This document shows, one piece after another, positions 26,905 through 34,806 of a stretch of DNA of 64,000 nucleotides. Below the pieces are notes generated by a model. The model was not told where the DNA came from and searched no databases. It saw nothing but the letters and a program-made list of their open reading frames with translations. Each line of letters starts with the position of its first letter. The stretch's first letter is position 1. Location of the stretch: contig OZ244736.1 of NCBI GenBank assembly GCA_965219405.1, positions 992,001-1,056,000 on the forward strand, given 5' to 3'. The translations under genes and the position numbers were made by a program. The DNA is from VXMO01 sp965219405 (lineage in GTDB: Bacteria; Chloroflexota; Dehalococcoidia; UBA6926).

Positions 26905-28829
26905 TCCGCAGGTGCGGTCAACCCGCGGGCCTGTCGTCCCCAGCAGACCACGCCGCCGTCGGCCTTCACTCCGCAGGTGTGGGTCCCTCCGGCGCTGACC
27001 GAGGCGAACTCTCCCGACGGCGGCGTGGCCTGGCCATGACTGTCAGGGCCCCAGCAGGCGACGGAGCCGTCGGTCCTCACCCCGCAGGTGTGGCCCCCTC
27101 CGGCACTGACCGAGGCGAACTCCCCCGGCGGCGGCGTGGCCTGGCCACGGCCATCATTACCCCAGCATACGACCGCTCCGTCGGTCCTCACCCCGCAGGT
27201 GTGGGTCCCTCCGGCGCTGACCGAGGCGAACTCCCCGGACGGCGGGGTGGCCTGGCCATCCCGGTTGAATCCCCAGCAGGCGACGGAGCCGTCGGTCCTC
27301 ACCCCGCAGGTGTGGACCGCCCCGGCGCTGACCGAGGCGAACTCTCCCGACGGCGGCGTGGCCTGGCCATAATCATCATTGCCCCAACAGGCTACGGAGC
27401 TATCGCGCCTCACGCCGCAAGTGTGGGCCCTTTCTCCGGCGCTGACCGAGGCCAACTCTCCCGATGGCGGCGTGGCCTGGCCCAACCTATCGCTGCCCCA
27501 ACAGGCTACGGAGCTATCGCGCCTCACGCCGCAAGTGTGGCCCCCTCCGGCGCTGACCGAGGCGAACTCTCCGGACGGCGGGGTGGCCTGGCCATCCTCG
27601 TTGAATCCCCAGCAGGCGACGGAGCCGTCGGTCCTCACCCCGCAGGTGTGCCGGCCCCCGGCGCTGACCGACGCGAACTCCCCGGACGGCGGCGTGGCCT
27701 GGCCATAGTCATCATAGCCCCAGCACTCGACGGCGCCGTCGGGCCTCACCCCGCAGGTGTGGCCCCCTCCGGCGCTGACCGACGCGAACTCCCCGGACGG
27801 CGGCCTGGCCTGGCCATAGTCATCATAGCCCCAGCACTCGACGGCGCCGTCGGGCCTCACGCCGCAAGTGTGGCCCCCTCCGGCGCTGACCGAGGCGAAC
27901 TCCCCGGACGGCGGCGTGGCCTGGCCATAGTCATCATCGCCCCAGCACTCGACGGCGCCGTCGGTCCTCACCCCGCAGGTGTGGAGCCCTCCGGCGCTGA
28001 CCGAGGCGAACTCCCCGGACGGCGGCGTGGCCTGGCCATAGTCATCATCGCCCCAGCAGGCGACGGAGCCGTCGGTCCTCACCCCGCAGGTGTGCCGGCC
28101 CCCGGCGCTGACCGACGCGAACTCCCCGGACGGCGGCGTGGCCTGGCCATAGTCATCATAGCCCCAGCACTCGACGGCGCCGTCGGGCCTCACCCCGCAG
28201 GTGTGGCCCCCTCCGGCGCTGACCGACGCGAACTCCCCGGACGGCGGCCTGGCCTGGCCATAGTCATCATAGCCCCAGCAGGCGACGGAGCCGTCGGTCC
28301 TCACCCCGCAGGTGTGCCAGCCCCCGGCACTGACCGAGGCGAACTCTCCCGACGGCGGCGTGGCCTGGCCATCATCATCATCGCCCCAGCAGGCGACGGA
28401 GCCGTCGGTCCTCACCCCGCAGGTGTGGAGCCTTCCGGCGCTGATCGAGGCGAATTCCCCGGCGGACCTCGTCTTTGGTGCGGCGGAAGTCGCTGTGGCT
28501 GTGGGCGTTGCAGTGGCGGTCGGGAGAGCGGCAGGTGTGGGCGTTGCCGCTTCCGGTGCGGCGGCAGTCGCCGTGGCTGCGGGCGTTGCCGTGGCGGTCG
28601 GGAGAGCGGCAGGTGTGGGTGTTGCAGCTTCCGGCACCGGGGTGTTTGTCACAGCCGATGTGGGAGCATGTGTTGGCTCAGGATTGACCCCCTGCTCCGA
28701 TGAGGTGGTGGCGCTGGAATCGGTCCCGTTTGAAGGAATGGGTTCTGGCTCATCGGAACATCCGGGCAGGAGTATGGCGAGGAGTATCACGCCCGCGAGC
28801 AGCACACTGCTTGCAATGGACTTTTTCAC
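26901..28829 (-). CDS. RCC1-repeat lipoprotein
   Basis: This 642-residue lipoprotein starts at GTG (MKKSIASS), placed by GAGAGGAT and the end of the shared leader. It has a LLPGC lipobox and a Thr/Pro/Ala linker with duplicated ATPTPAALPTATAT segments to about residue 120. Fourteen or so RCC1-like blades of about 38 residues follow (SGEFASVSAGGxHTCGVRTDGSVACWG). They predict one or two seven-bladed beta-propellers at the cell surface. The blades are almost identical, as expected from recent tandem expansion. Four more damaged blades lie out of frame downstream. Confidence 0.88.
   Translation of the reverse strand: MKKSIASSVLLAGVILLAILLPGCSDEPEPIPSNGTDSSATTSSEQGVNPEPTHAPTSAVTNTPVPEAATPTPAALPTATATPAATATAAAPEAATPTPAALPTATATPTATATSAAPKTRSAGEFASISAGRLHTCGVRTDGSVACWGDDDDGQATPPSGEFASVSAGGWHTCGVRTDGSVACWGYDDYGQARPPSGEFASVSAGGGHTCGVRPDGAVECWGYDDYGQATPPSGEFASVSAGGRHTCGVRTDGSVACWGDDDYGQATPPSGEFASVSAGGLHTCGVRTDGAVECWGDDDYGQATPPSGEFASVSAGGGHTCGVRPDGAVECWGYDDYGQARPPSGEFASVSAGGGHTCGVRPDGAVECWGYDDYGQATPPSGEFASVSAGGRHTCGVRTDGSVACWGFNEDGQATPPSGEFASVSAGGGHTCGVRRDSSVACWGSDRLGQATPPSGELASVSAGERAHTCGVRRDSSVACWGNDDYGQATPPSGEFASVSAGAVHTCGVRTDGSVACWGFNRDGQATPPSGEFASVSAGGTHTCGVRTDGAVVCWGNDGRGQATPPPGEFASVSAGGGHTCGVRTDGSVACWGPDSHGQATPPSGEFASVSAGGTHTCGVKADGGVVCWGRQARGLTAPAE
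26930..28440 (-). repeat. Tandem 114-bp coding repeats (RCC1 blades)
   Basis: Near-identical units of about 114 bp encode the RCC1 blades. Long stretches such as CCGGACGGCGGCGTGGCCTG recur many times. Such arrays expand and contract by recombination and are prone to assembly collapse, so copy number should be read with care. Confidence 0.85.
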
Positions 28830-28945
28830 GTTCGATCCTCTCTCCTAACGCCGTATGGTTGCCTGGGCTTATCGGCGCCCATGACAAGGCTTGCCGCCCG
28901 AAAGCCGCCCGCGCCCACATAAATGGTAGTGAGCCTTCAGGCCGG
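28830..28945 (-). promoter_or_regulatory. Shared structured leader, copy B
   Basis: This leader sits directly before the GTG of the RCC1 gene. The core GGGCGGCAAGCCUUGUCAUG lies in a stem GGCUU-UCGG / CCGA-U-AAGCC. Its sequence differs from copy A on both sides yet keeps pairing. Confidence 0.7.
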
Positions 28946-29023
28946 ATGTAAGGAGCAGATGCCTATTCCGCACTAGGCATTTGTCCATAGGAGTTGCGTA
29001 GGCAAATGCCTACGATGTGCCTA
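28946..29023 (-). promoter_or_regulatory. Promoter -10 and TAGGCA-palindrome operator, leader B
   Basis: TTACAT (28946-28951) is the -10 box. Upstream lie inverted half-sites ATGCCTA (28959-28965) and TAGGCAT (28974-28980), the full palindrome TAGGCAAATGCCTA (28999-29012), and a further half-site GTGCCTA (29017-29023). The same arrangement in the same order occurs upstream of leader D. Confidence 0.65.
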
Positions 29024-29613
29024 AGCCCATGCCGCGGCAGGTCTTAGCCCAGGGTGTTCAGGCAGCGGCGTAGACGCTCAATGGGACTTCCATCGGCTGA
29101 TGGCCGGGGAATGGCGGGGAACGCGCGGGGCGCAGCCGTGAGTGTCGAAATCGCTGCGGCGGTTGGAGACAAGCCATAAGCCGTCGCGGTTACGGCAGGG
29201 GCCTCTTCGCTGGTCGCTCCGTTGCCTGTCGGCCTGATTCGCCGGTTCCCGGCGGACCGCCAGGGGGGCAAGGCAGGCGTCAGGTTGGCGCTGCAATCTG
29301 ACGCCTGCGATGCGTCATGACCACGTATGTCCAGAGCAAACACCCACCTCATCTAGCAGCAAATCGGACGACAGGATCCCACGTCCGAGCGTGAAACCCC
29401 GTGGCATGGATCAGGAACGGCCGTTCGTGCAGGCTCGCCCATTGTGGGTCGCTCCTAGAGCCGCAGCGCGTAGCCGCCTACCTGACCTTGTTGAGGCTAT
29501 TGGCAAGGGGTGATGGCTCATGGCGACACACACTCCTTCCCGACCTCCGCAAGCGGAAACCCTCGGTCTCTCCAACATGCGAATTGACGATAAAACTCGT
29601 CGCTATTAATTCC
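29024..29613. other. Intergenic region; in-frame tail of the LRR gene and an unsupported small frame
   Basis: From 29613 down to 29518 the sequence reads on in the frame of the LRR gene after its TGA (GINSDEFYRQFACWRDRG). From 29352 to 29044 there is a 102-codon minus-strand frame without a ribosome site or known motif. I do not support it as a gene. Nothing else is seen. Confidence 0.5.
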
Positions 29614-31533
29614 TCAGAACTCTCGAAAGGCTCGTTCGCCGGCCAGGTCGAATCTACGTGCACCATCCTCTGGCCTCAGCTCCTGCTGCGAAAGAGCGTA
29701 ATAGTAGTCAGCGACCGATTTTCCGCCGCTGCGGGCCACAAGCCATTCCGTGGCCAGTGTGCCAAGAGTGTACTGAGGACGCTGAGGATGAATTACGAGT
29801 GTTGGATCATCAAGCGCGATTTCAAGAAAACTCACCTCATACACAAGTTCCTCTCTAAACTCAGCCCACATTCTCCAGCCAGATATGCTATCAAAGTACA
29901 TATACTGGACAAATGTTGCTGAGCCCTCGGTCATGAAAGGCGGATAGCGTCTCCCCATCCCATATCCTTCTCCCTCTGGCGTCGACCAGTCGTACTGAAG
30001 GGCATGAAAGTACTCGTGAGCGTATATACCTGCCGCCAACAAGCAGCCTTCGCCAATCCAGACTTCCGTCGGTTTGGCGAGACCGCAATTGAGATATTGC
30101 GAATCGACTCTCCACACTGCGTTGCCGGCAGGATAAGCAAACCTCTCCTCGAACCACTGCTCGACGGTTGATATCCTACGCCGAATCTCGTCAGCCAGTT
30201 TTAGTGCCTCCTGGCCCAGAATGATAATGCGATCTAAATCTGATGAGACCGGCGGCGTGGCTGGGCCGGCTGGGCCGCAACCAAACAGGCCGAGTGTCAC
30301 AAGGTCATTATCCGCTATATCTGGCAATCCCTCAGGGATGCACCCGCTCAACGGGTTTCCGCCGAGGTGCAGCCATGTCAGGTTGACGAGGTTGCCCAAC
30401 TCAGGTGGTATCTCCCCACTCAACAGGTTTCCGCCGAGGTTCAGCCATGTCAGGTTGACGAGGTTGCCCAACCCAGGTGGTATCTCCCCACTCAACCGGT
30501 TGCGTAAGAGGTCCAGCTGTTCCAGGTTGACGAGGTTGCCCAACTCAGGTGGTATCTCCCCACTCAACTGGTTTAATTGGAGGTTCAGCCGTTCCAGGTT
30601 GACGAGGTTGCCCAACTTAGGTGGTATCTCCCCACTCAACCGGTTGTCGAAGAGGACCAGCCATGTCAGGTTGACGAGGTTGCCCAACTCAGGTGGTATC
30701 TCCCCACTCAACTGGCTGTGGTAGAGGTCCAGCTGCTCCAGGTTGACGAGGTTGCCCAACTCAGGTGGTATCTCCCCGCTCAACAGGTTGTTGGCGAGGA
30801 CCAGCTGCTCCAGGTTGACGAGGTTGCCCAACTCAGGTGGTATCTCCCCACTCAACAGGTTGCTGGAGAGGTACAGCTCTTCCAGGTTGACGAGGTTGCC
30901 CAACTCAGGTGGTATCTCCCCACTCAACCGGTTGCGTAAGAGGGACAGCCGTGTCAGGTTGACGAGGTTGCCCAACTCAGGTGGTATCTCCCCACTCAAC
31001 CGGTCGTTTTCGAGGTGCAGCCGTGTCAGGTTGACGAGGTTGCCCAACTCAGGTGGTATCTCCCCACTCAACCGGTTGCGGGAGAGGTACAGCTCTTCCA
31101 GGTTGACGAGGTTGCCCAACTCAGGTGGTATCTCCCCACTCAACCGGTTGTCGTAGAGGTCCAGCCTAATGACGCGCCCGTTGCCGTCGGGTTCAACGCC
31201 GTGCCATGCCCCAAGCGGCGCGTCGCTGAGCCAGTTAGTGTTATTTTTCCAGTTCGGGCCATCCATGGAGTGATAGAAGGCAATCAGTGCTGCTCTGTCC
31301 GAAGCAGCCGTACCGGAAGGCGTAGGCGTAGCAGTTGCCGTAGGAACGGGCGTGGGAGCAGGCGTTGGCGTAGGAGTCGGAGTGGGCGTTGTCGTCGAAA
31401 CGGATGTCGTTGTGGCCGTGGCGCTAGGAAGAATCTTGGCCACCGGCGAAGGGGTCGGCTCATCGGAACACCCGGTTAACAGGATGGCGAGCACTGCGAT
31501 GCTTATCAGCAGTTTATTGATTGGCTTTGACAT
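29614..31533 (-). CDS. LRR lipoprotein with gluzincin-like peptidase domain, ends at a suspicious TGA
   Basis: The 639-residue protein starts at ATG 31533 (AAGGA ten bases upstream; an in-frame GTG at 31542 is the alternative). It has a LLTGC lipobox, a Thr/Pro linker and the AALIAFYHSMDGPNW cap. Twelve to thirteen almost identical plant-type LRRs follow (LSGEIPPELGNLVNLxxL), at about 120-420. The C-terminal domain has AHEYFHALQYDW (HExxH) followed by FMTEGSATFV, a Glu placed as in gluzincin metallopeptidases. The frame stops at TGA after AFREF, but the following codons still read like the family's C-terminal helix. The protein is thus probably 32 residues short, or the stop is bypassed. It is likely a surface protease or adhesin. 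Confidence 0.85.
   Translation of the reverse strand: MSKPINKLLISIAVLAILLTGCSDEPTPSPVAKILPSATATTTSVSTTTPTPTPTPTPAPTPVPTATATPTPSGTAASDRAALIAFYHSMDGPNWKNNTNWLSDAPLGAWHGVEPDGNGRVIRLDLYDNRLSGEIPPELGNLVNLEELYLSRNRLSGEIPPELGNLVNLTRLHLENDRLSGEIPPELGNLVNLTRLSLLRNRLSGEIPPELGNLVNLEELYLSSNLLSGEIPPELGNLVNLEQLVLANNLLSGEIPPELGNLVNLEQLDLYHSQLSGEIPPELGNLVNLTWLVLFDNRLSGEIPPKLGNLVNLERLNLQLNQLSGEIPPELGNLVNLEQLDLLRNRLSGEIPPGLGNLVNLTWLNLGGNLLSGEIPPELGNLVNLTWLHLGGNPLSGCIPEGLPDIADNDLVTLGLFGCGPAGPATPPVSSDLDRIIILGQEALKLADEIRRRISTVEQWFEERFAYPAGNAVWRVDSQYLNCGLAKPTEVWIGEGCLLAAGIYAHEYFHALQYDWSTPEGEGYGMGRRYPPFMTEGSATFVQYMYFDSISGWRMWAEFREELVYEVSFLEIALDDPTLVIHPQRPQYTLGTLATEWLVARSGGKSVADYYYALSQQELRPEDGARRFDLAGERAFREF
30350..31165 (-). 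repeat. Tandem 72-bp coding repeats (LRRs)
   Basis: About twelve 72-bp units each encode one 24-residue LRR. The sequence CAGGTTGACGAGGTTGCCCA recurs in nearly every unit with little synonymous change. This indicates recent expansion or gene conversion. Only the solvent-exposed positions vary. Confidence 0.85.
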
Positions 31534-31570
31534 TGCTTTCACGTCCTTAATTTCTCTACGTGGAATCTTG

Positions 31571-31711
31571 CTAACTCCTCTTCGCTTGACCTTTCATCGA
31601 ATGGGGGGCGGACCGGGCCGCGGGCCTCACGTCAACACGGGCCGCCGCGACCGCCGCCGCTGTCTCTGCTCCGTCGATGATTGGGTTTCCTCGTCTACAG
31701 GTACTGGTCAT
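31571..31711 (-). CDS. Small conserved ORF after leader C (46 aa)
   Basis: The frame starts MTSTCRRGNPIIDGAETA and ends GQAKRS 37 bp before the LRR lipoprotein ATG. A second copy stands at 34920 after leader D (MTSTGRRGNPILDGAQTA). Differences between the two are mostly synonymous or conservative, and one gap is six bases, so the reading frame is preserved. AGGAG is only two bases from the ATG, an unusually short spacing. It may be a leader peptide or a small basic protein. The function is unknown. Confidence 0.5.
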   Translation of the reverse strand: MTSTCRRGNPIIDGAETAAAVAAARVDVRPAARSAPHSMKGQAKRS

Positions 31712-31825
31712 CGCTCCTATCGCCTAACATCGTATGAATGCCTGGACTCTTCGGCGCCCATGACAAGGCTTGCCGCCCGAAAAGAAGACCTTGCCACCAC
31801 TAATCGTAGTGAGCCTCCAGGCCGG
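31712..31825 (-). promoter_or_regulatory. Shared structured leader, copy C
   Basis: The core GGGCGGCAAGCCUUGUCAUG sits in a CUUUUCGG/CCGAAGAG stem. GCCUGGA/UCCAGGC forms a perfect seven-pair outer stem. The leader precedes the small MTST frame rather than a lipoprotein start. Confidence 0.7.
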
Positions 31826-31890
31826 ATGTAAGGAGTAAATGCCTAATTTGCACTAGGCATTTGTCCACAGGTCTTGATGGGCAAATGAAC
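31826..31890 (-). promoter_or_regulatory. Promoter -10 and operator, leader C
   Basis: TTACAT (31826-31831) is the -10 box. AATGCCTA (31838-31845) and TAGGCATTTG (31854-31863) form the inverted pair. The third site (TGGGCAAATGAAC, about 31877-31889) is degenerate compared with copies B and D. Confidence 0.6.
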
Positions 31891-32266
31891 TTACAAAGGG
31901 GGACCTAGGCCCAAATGGTGGACCTCCTACCGGCGGTTAGCGGGCGACGGCGGGGGAAGATGAATCACTCAGGCGATCGCTTTCTGTTCCCCAGGGGAGA
32001 CGCATTGAACCCTTAAGTTATTTAATTGACTTGATCCCACTCAGGCGGGGTTACCCGCGTCGTTCCCCAAGCCGGCGGCACCGGAGTTGCTTTGCCGCCG
32101 TGCCGCTGCAAGTCGTATAAGCAGTCCGTGTCGCGAGTCATCCAGCAGTCCGCTCCACACAGCCCAGAACACCACCGTCGCCTCCCCGTCGTTACCCCCC
32201 GACCATCTCGAATTCCCCGGGTCCCTCCGGCATTAACCGCAGGCCAGCCCATATAACCAGGCAAGG
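31891..32266. other. Intergenic region between divergent lipoprotein and kinase genes
   Basis: No supported gene. A minus-strand 80-codon frame (32022-32264) lacks a ribosome site and recognisable motifs. Confidence 0.45.
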
Positions 32267-32284
32267 TATAGGCAAATGCCTATA
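32267..32284. promoter_or_regulatory. TATAGGCAAATGCCTATA palindrome upstream of the second kinase operon
   Basis: This is an 18-bp near-perfect palindrome and the best match to the sites near leaders B and D. It stands 193 bp before the kinase GTG. It suggests that the regulator encoded just downstream controls its own operon and the leader-bearing surface genes. Confidence 0.6.
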
Positions 32285-32476
32285 AGCCGTGTGGGTGATT
32301 GGCCCTTGATGCCTTCCGCTCATCGGACTAAATTTCAGGAAACAAATGAACGCTGGACGGGTATTTCCATCTAACTGGTTTGACTACGTTGACCCTCTCC
32401 TTTCGAGGCAGAGATCACCGCTCCGGGTGGAGGGACATATCCTATTCCAACCTGATGGAGAGAGGTACTGAATCCC

Positions 32477-33694
32477 GTGAGCACAGCAGCCGGGCACTTC
32501 CCAGCCTTCTTGCGGAGCTTCGACCTGCCGGAGCCGGGCGAGTTGCGCCGCGTGGCCAGGGTCTATGTCTGGGGACGCTGGTTCGTCCTGTCTATTGCCA
32601 CGTTTGCCTGGCTGTACCCGCTCAACGTCGACGAGGTGGTGTATGCGCCGAACATAGCCCTTGCGACACTGCTGCTCGCCACCAACGGATACCTGCATTA
32701 CCGGCTCGCCACGGAAAGGACCGTGTCCTGGCGGTGTATGCTCGCGCTGAGCGCCCTGGACCTGGCGATGCTCAGTGGTGGCGTTGCAGCGCACCGGGGG
32801 TACGAGAGCCCCTTCTTCGTGGGGTACTATCCGTCCCTCGCCATGTTCGCCGTGGTCTTCGGATCGGTCAGGCTCACCCTCGTCTGGGTCGGGATGGCGG
32901 CGGCCGTCTATGCGGCGTTCTGCCTCGCAGTGGATCCCGGGCTGGACTTCTCTGCCAATGATGAGGAGATACTGCTCATACGGGTTGCCGGGATGTACAC
33001 GGTGGTGGTTGTCGTCAACCTGATCTCCAGGGTGGAGCGGATCAGGAGGATGGAGGCGGTGGAGAGGGAGCGGGCGCTTCAGCGGGAGCGCATCGAGCTC
33101 TCCCACGCCATCCACAACACGATGGCCCAGTCCGCCTACATGATCCAGATGGGCATCGAGCGGGCGAAGGAGCTTGCCGACGGGTCCAAGGAGGAGCTGA
33201 TGCTCACGCTCGAAGAGACCTCGGCCCTGTCGCGGTCGGCGATGTGGGAGATGAGGCACCCGATGGAGATCGGGGAGATCTTCGAGGGGATAGAGCTTGG
33301 CGGGGTGCTGGAGTCGCTCGTTGCGACCTTTTCGACCATCTCCTCCATACCCGCCGACTTGGCGCAGACGGGCGTCGAGCCGCCCCTGCCCATCGCAACG
33401 CGGGGAGCGCTGTTCTCCATCGCCTTCAACGCCCTGACCAACGCGCTCCGCCACTCCCATGCGAGTCGTGTCCGCGTCGGCCTGGAGTTCGAGCGCGACG
33501 GGCTGCGGATGTCGATTTGCGACGATGGGACCGGTCTCCCCGAGGACTACGCGACGCGCGGCCAGGGCTTCAGGAACATGAGGGAGGACGCCGAGCGCAT
33601 GGGCGGCAGGCTGGTGGTGGAGACGAGCGGGTCTGAATGGCGGACCACTGTGACCTGCGAGCTTCCCTACAGGCACATGAGAGGAGGGATCTGA
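32477..33694 (+). CDS. Membrane sensor histidine kinase, paralogue of the one at 17039
   Basis: This 405-residue kinase starts at GTG after GGAGAGAGGT. Five or six membrane helices (residues 25-185) precede a helix with the likely phospho-acceptor His213 (SHAIHNTMAQSAYM). A GHKL ATPase domain follows: FNALTNALRHSHAS, then SICDDGTGLP and GQGFRNM. It has the same architecture and linker (ERERALQRER) as the kinase at 17039, so the two pairs arose by duplication. It lies one base upstream of its regulator and 193 bp downstream of a TAGGCA palindrome. Confidence 0.92.
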   Translation: MSTAAGHFPAFLRSFDLPEPGELRRVARVYVWGRWFVLSIATFAWLYPLNVDEVVYAPNIALATLLLATNGYLHYRLATERTVSWRCMLALSALDLAMLSGGVAAHRGYESPFFVGYYPSLAMFAVVFGSVRLTLVWVGMAAAVYAAFCLAVDPGLDFSANDEEILLIRVAGMYTVVVVVNLISRVERIRRMEAVERERALQRERIELSHAIHNTMAQSAYMIQMGIERAKELADGSKEELMLTLEETSALSRSAMWEMRHPMEIGEIFEGIELGGVLESLVATFSTISSIPADLAQTGVEPPLPIATRGALFSIAFNALTNALRHSHASRVRVGLEFERDGLRMSICDDGTGLPEDYATRGQGFRNMREDAERMGGRLVVETSGSEWRTTVTCELPYRHMRGGI

Positions 33695-33695
33695 A

Positions 33696-34349
33696 ATGAC
33701 TTCAACTCCGACCAGAGTATTACTGGTGGATGACCACCCGGTGATGCGTGACGGTCTCCAGCAGCTGCTGGAGCGAACAGGAGAGTTCGAGGTGGTGGGA
33801 CACGCCGGCGACGGCGAGGAGGCGGAGCGGATGGCGAAGGAGATTGTCCCGGACCTCGTCATCATGGACGTGCTGATGCCCCGGAAGGACGGGATAGAGG
33901 CGTGTCGGGAGATCATAGACGCGCTGCCGGACGCCAACGTGCTGATGCTGACCGCGTCAACCGAGAAGGACGCCGTTATAGAGGCGGTGGCCGCAGGGGC
34001 CACCGGGTATGTCCAGAAGTTATCCGGGACAGAGCACCTGCTCGCCACGGTCAGGGATGTTGCCAACGGTGAATACCGGATTCCTCGGGAGATCAGGAGA
34101 CGCGTGTTCAGGCGACTGCACAACATACCGAACCAGGACGATTTGCCAGGTCGGAATAGGCTGACATCGAGGGAGAAGGAGATACTCGTGCAGTTCGCGC
34201 AGGGGATGTCGTACTCGGCCATCGCCGATTCCAGAGGCAACCGGTCGGTAACAATCCGCAACACCATCTACGGCATACAGAACAAGCTGGGATTCGACAG
34301 TAAGCAGGAGATCGTCGTCTGGGCCGTGCGAAACGGACTGGTGGACTGA
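33696..34349 (+). CDS. LuxR/NarL-type response regulator, candidate TAGGCA-site binder
   Basis: This 217-residue regulator has acidic residues VDDH, phospho-acceptor Asp58 (VIMDVLMPRKDG), MLTAST and YVQK of the receiver. The C-terminal LuxR-type HTH begins LTSREKEILVQFAQGMS. It starts one base after the kinase stop and is clearly coexpressed with it. Because the best TAGGCA palindrome precedes this operon and the others precede nearby surface-protein leaders, it is the natural candidate for binding them. That is inference from position. Confidence 0.92.
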   Translation: MTSTPTRVLLVDDHPVMRDGLQQLLERTGEFEVVGHAGDGEEAERMAKEIVPDLVIMDVLMPRKDGIEACREIIDALPDANVLMLTASTEKDAVIEAVAAGATGYVQKLSGTEHLLATVRDVANGEYRIPREIRRRVFRRLHNIPNQDDLPGRNRLTSREKEILVQFAQGMSYSAIADSRGNRSVTIRNTIYGIQNKLGFDSKQEIVVWAVRNGLVD

Positions 34350-34740
34350 AATCCGAGTCAGTCCCCATCTCCTTCGACGCGGGACCATCACGCGTAAGGA
34401 GACTCCGTTCCCGCACGATCCCCAGCCGATCCGGTTAGTCGTTTAGAAAGCAGCCTCGCAGCATTCCGCAAGCCTCCTGCCTTTCTCCGCCGGCGATCCG
34501 CCGGGAACCGACGGGGCAGGCCGACAGGCAACCCACCCGGCAACGATGAGGCCCCTGCTGCAACGGCGGGGGCCTTCGGCTTGTTTCAGACTGACGCAGC
34601 GATTCCGACGCTCATGGCTGCGCCTCACGTGCTCCCCGTTATTTTCCCATCGCTAACTGATCGGAATCCCGTTGAGCGTCCACGCCATTTCCTGAACATG
34701 CTGGGCTAAGGCCTGCGGCGCCATAGGCACAGGAACGTGA
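34350..34740. other. Intergenic region after the second two-component operon
   Basis: No gene is seen. It contains the hairpin at 34550-34574. Confidence 0.5.
34550..34574 (+). terminator. GC-rich hairpin, possible terminator
   Basis: GGCCCC and GGGGCC arms enclose a 12-13-nt loop and are followed by TTCGGCTTGTTTC. The T-run is weak. It would end transcripts from the two-component operon about 200 bp downstream of its last stop. Confidence 0.35.
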
Positions 34741-34806
34741 TAGGCATTTGCCTACCGATCTTTGTAGACAAATGCCTAATGCGGAATAGGCACCTGCTAC
34801 TTATAT
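34741..34806 (+). promoter_or_regulatory. TAGGCA operator and promoter -10, leader D
   Basis: TAGGCATTTGCCTA (34741-34754), TAGACAAATGCCTA (34765-34778) and half-site TAGGCAC (34787-34793) precede TTATAT (34801-34806). This is the mirror-strand equivalent of the B arrangement. The second site overlaps the expected -35 position, compatible with class II activation or with repression. Confidence 0.65.

Noticed and set aside
26390..28700. Long open frames antisense to the RCC1 gene
   Set aside because: They mirror the repeat structure of the RCC1 blades and arise from GC-rich repeats without stops on the other strand.
29044..29352. 102-codon minus-strand frame
   Set aside because: It has no ribosome site and no recognisable motif, and its composition is like non-coding neighbours.
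29614..29616. UGA decoded as tryptophan genome-wide
   Set aside because: Other genes here, including the RCC1 gene, hsdS-adjacent genes and the kinases, end naturally at TGA, so the code appears standard.
30350..31165. CRISPR array suggested by regularly spaced 72-bp repeats
   Set aside because: The repeats are in frame and encode leucine-rich repeats of a lipoprotein; no cas genes are present.
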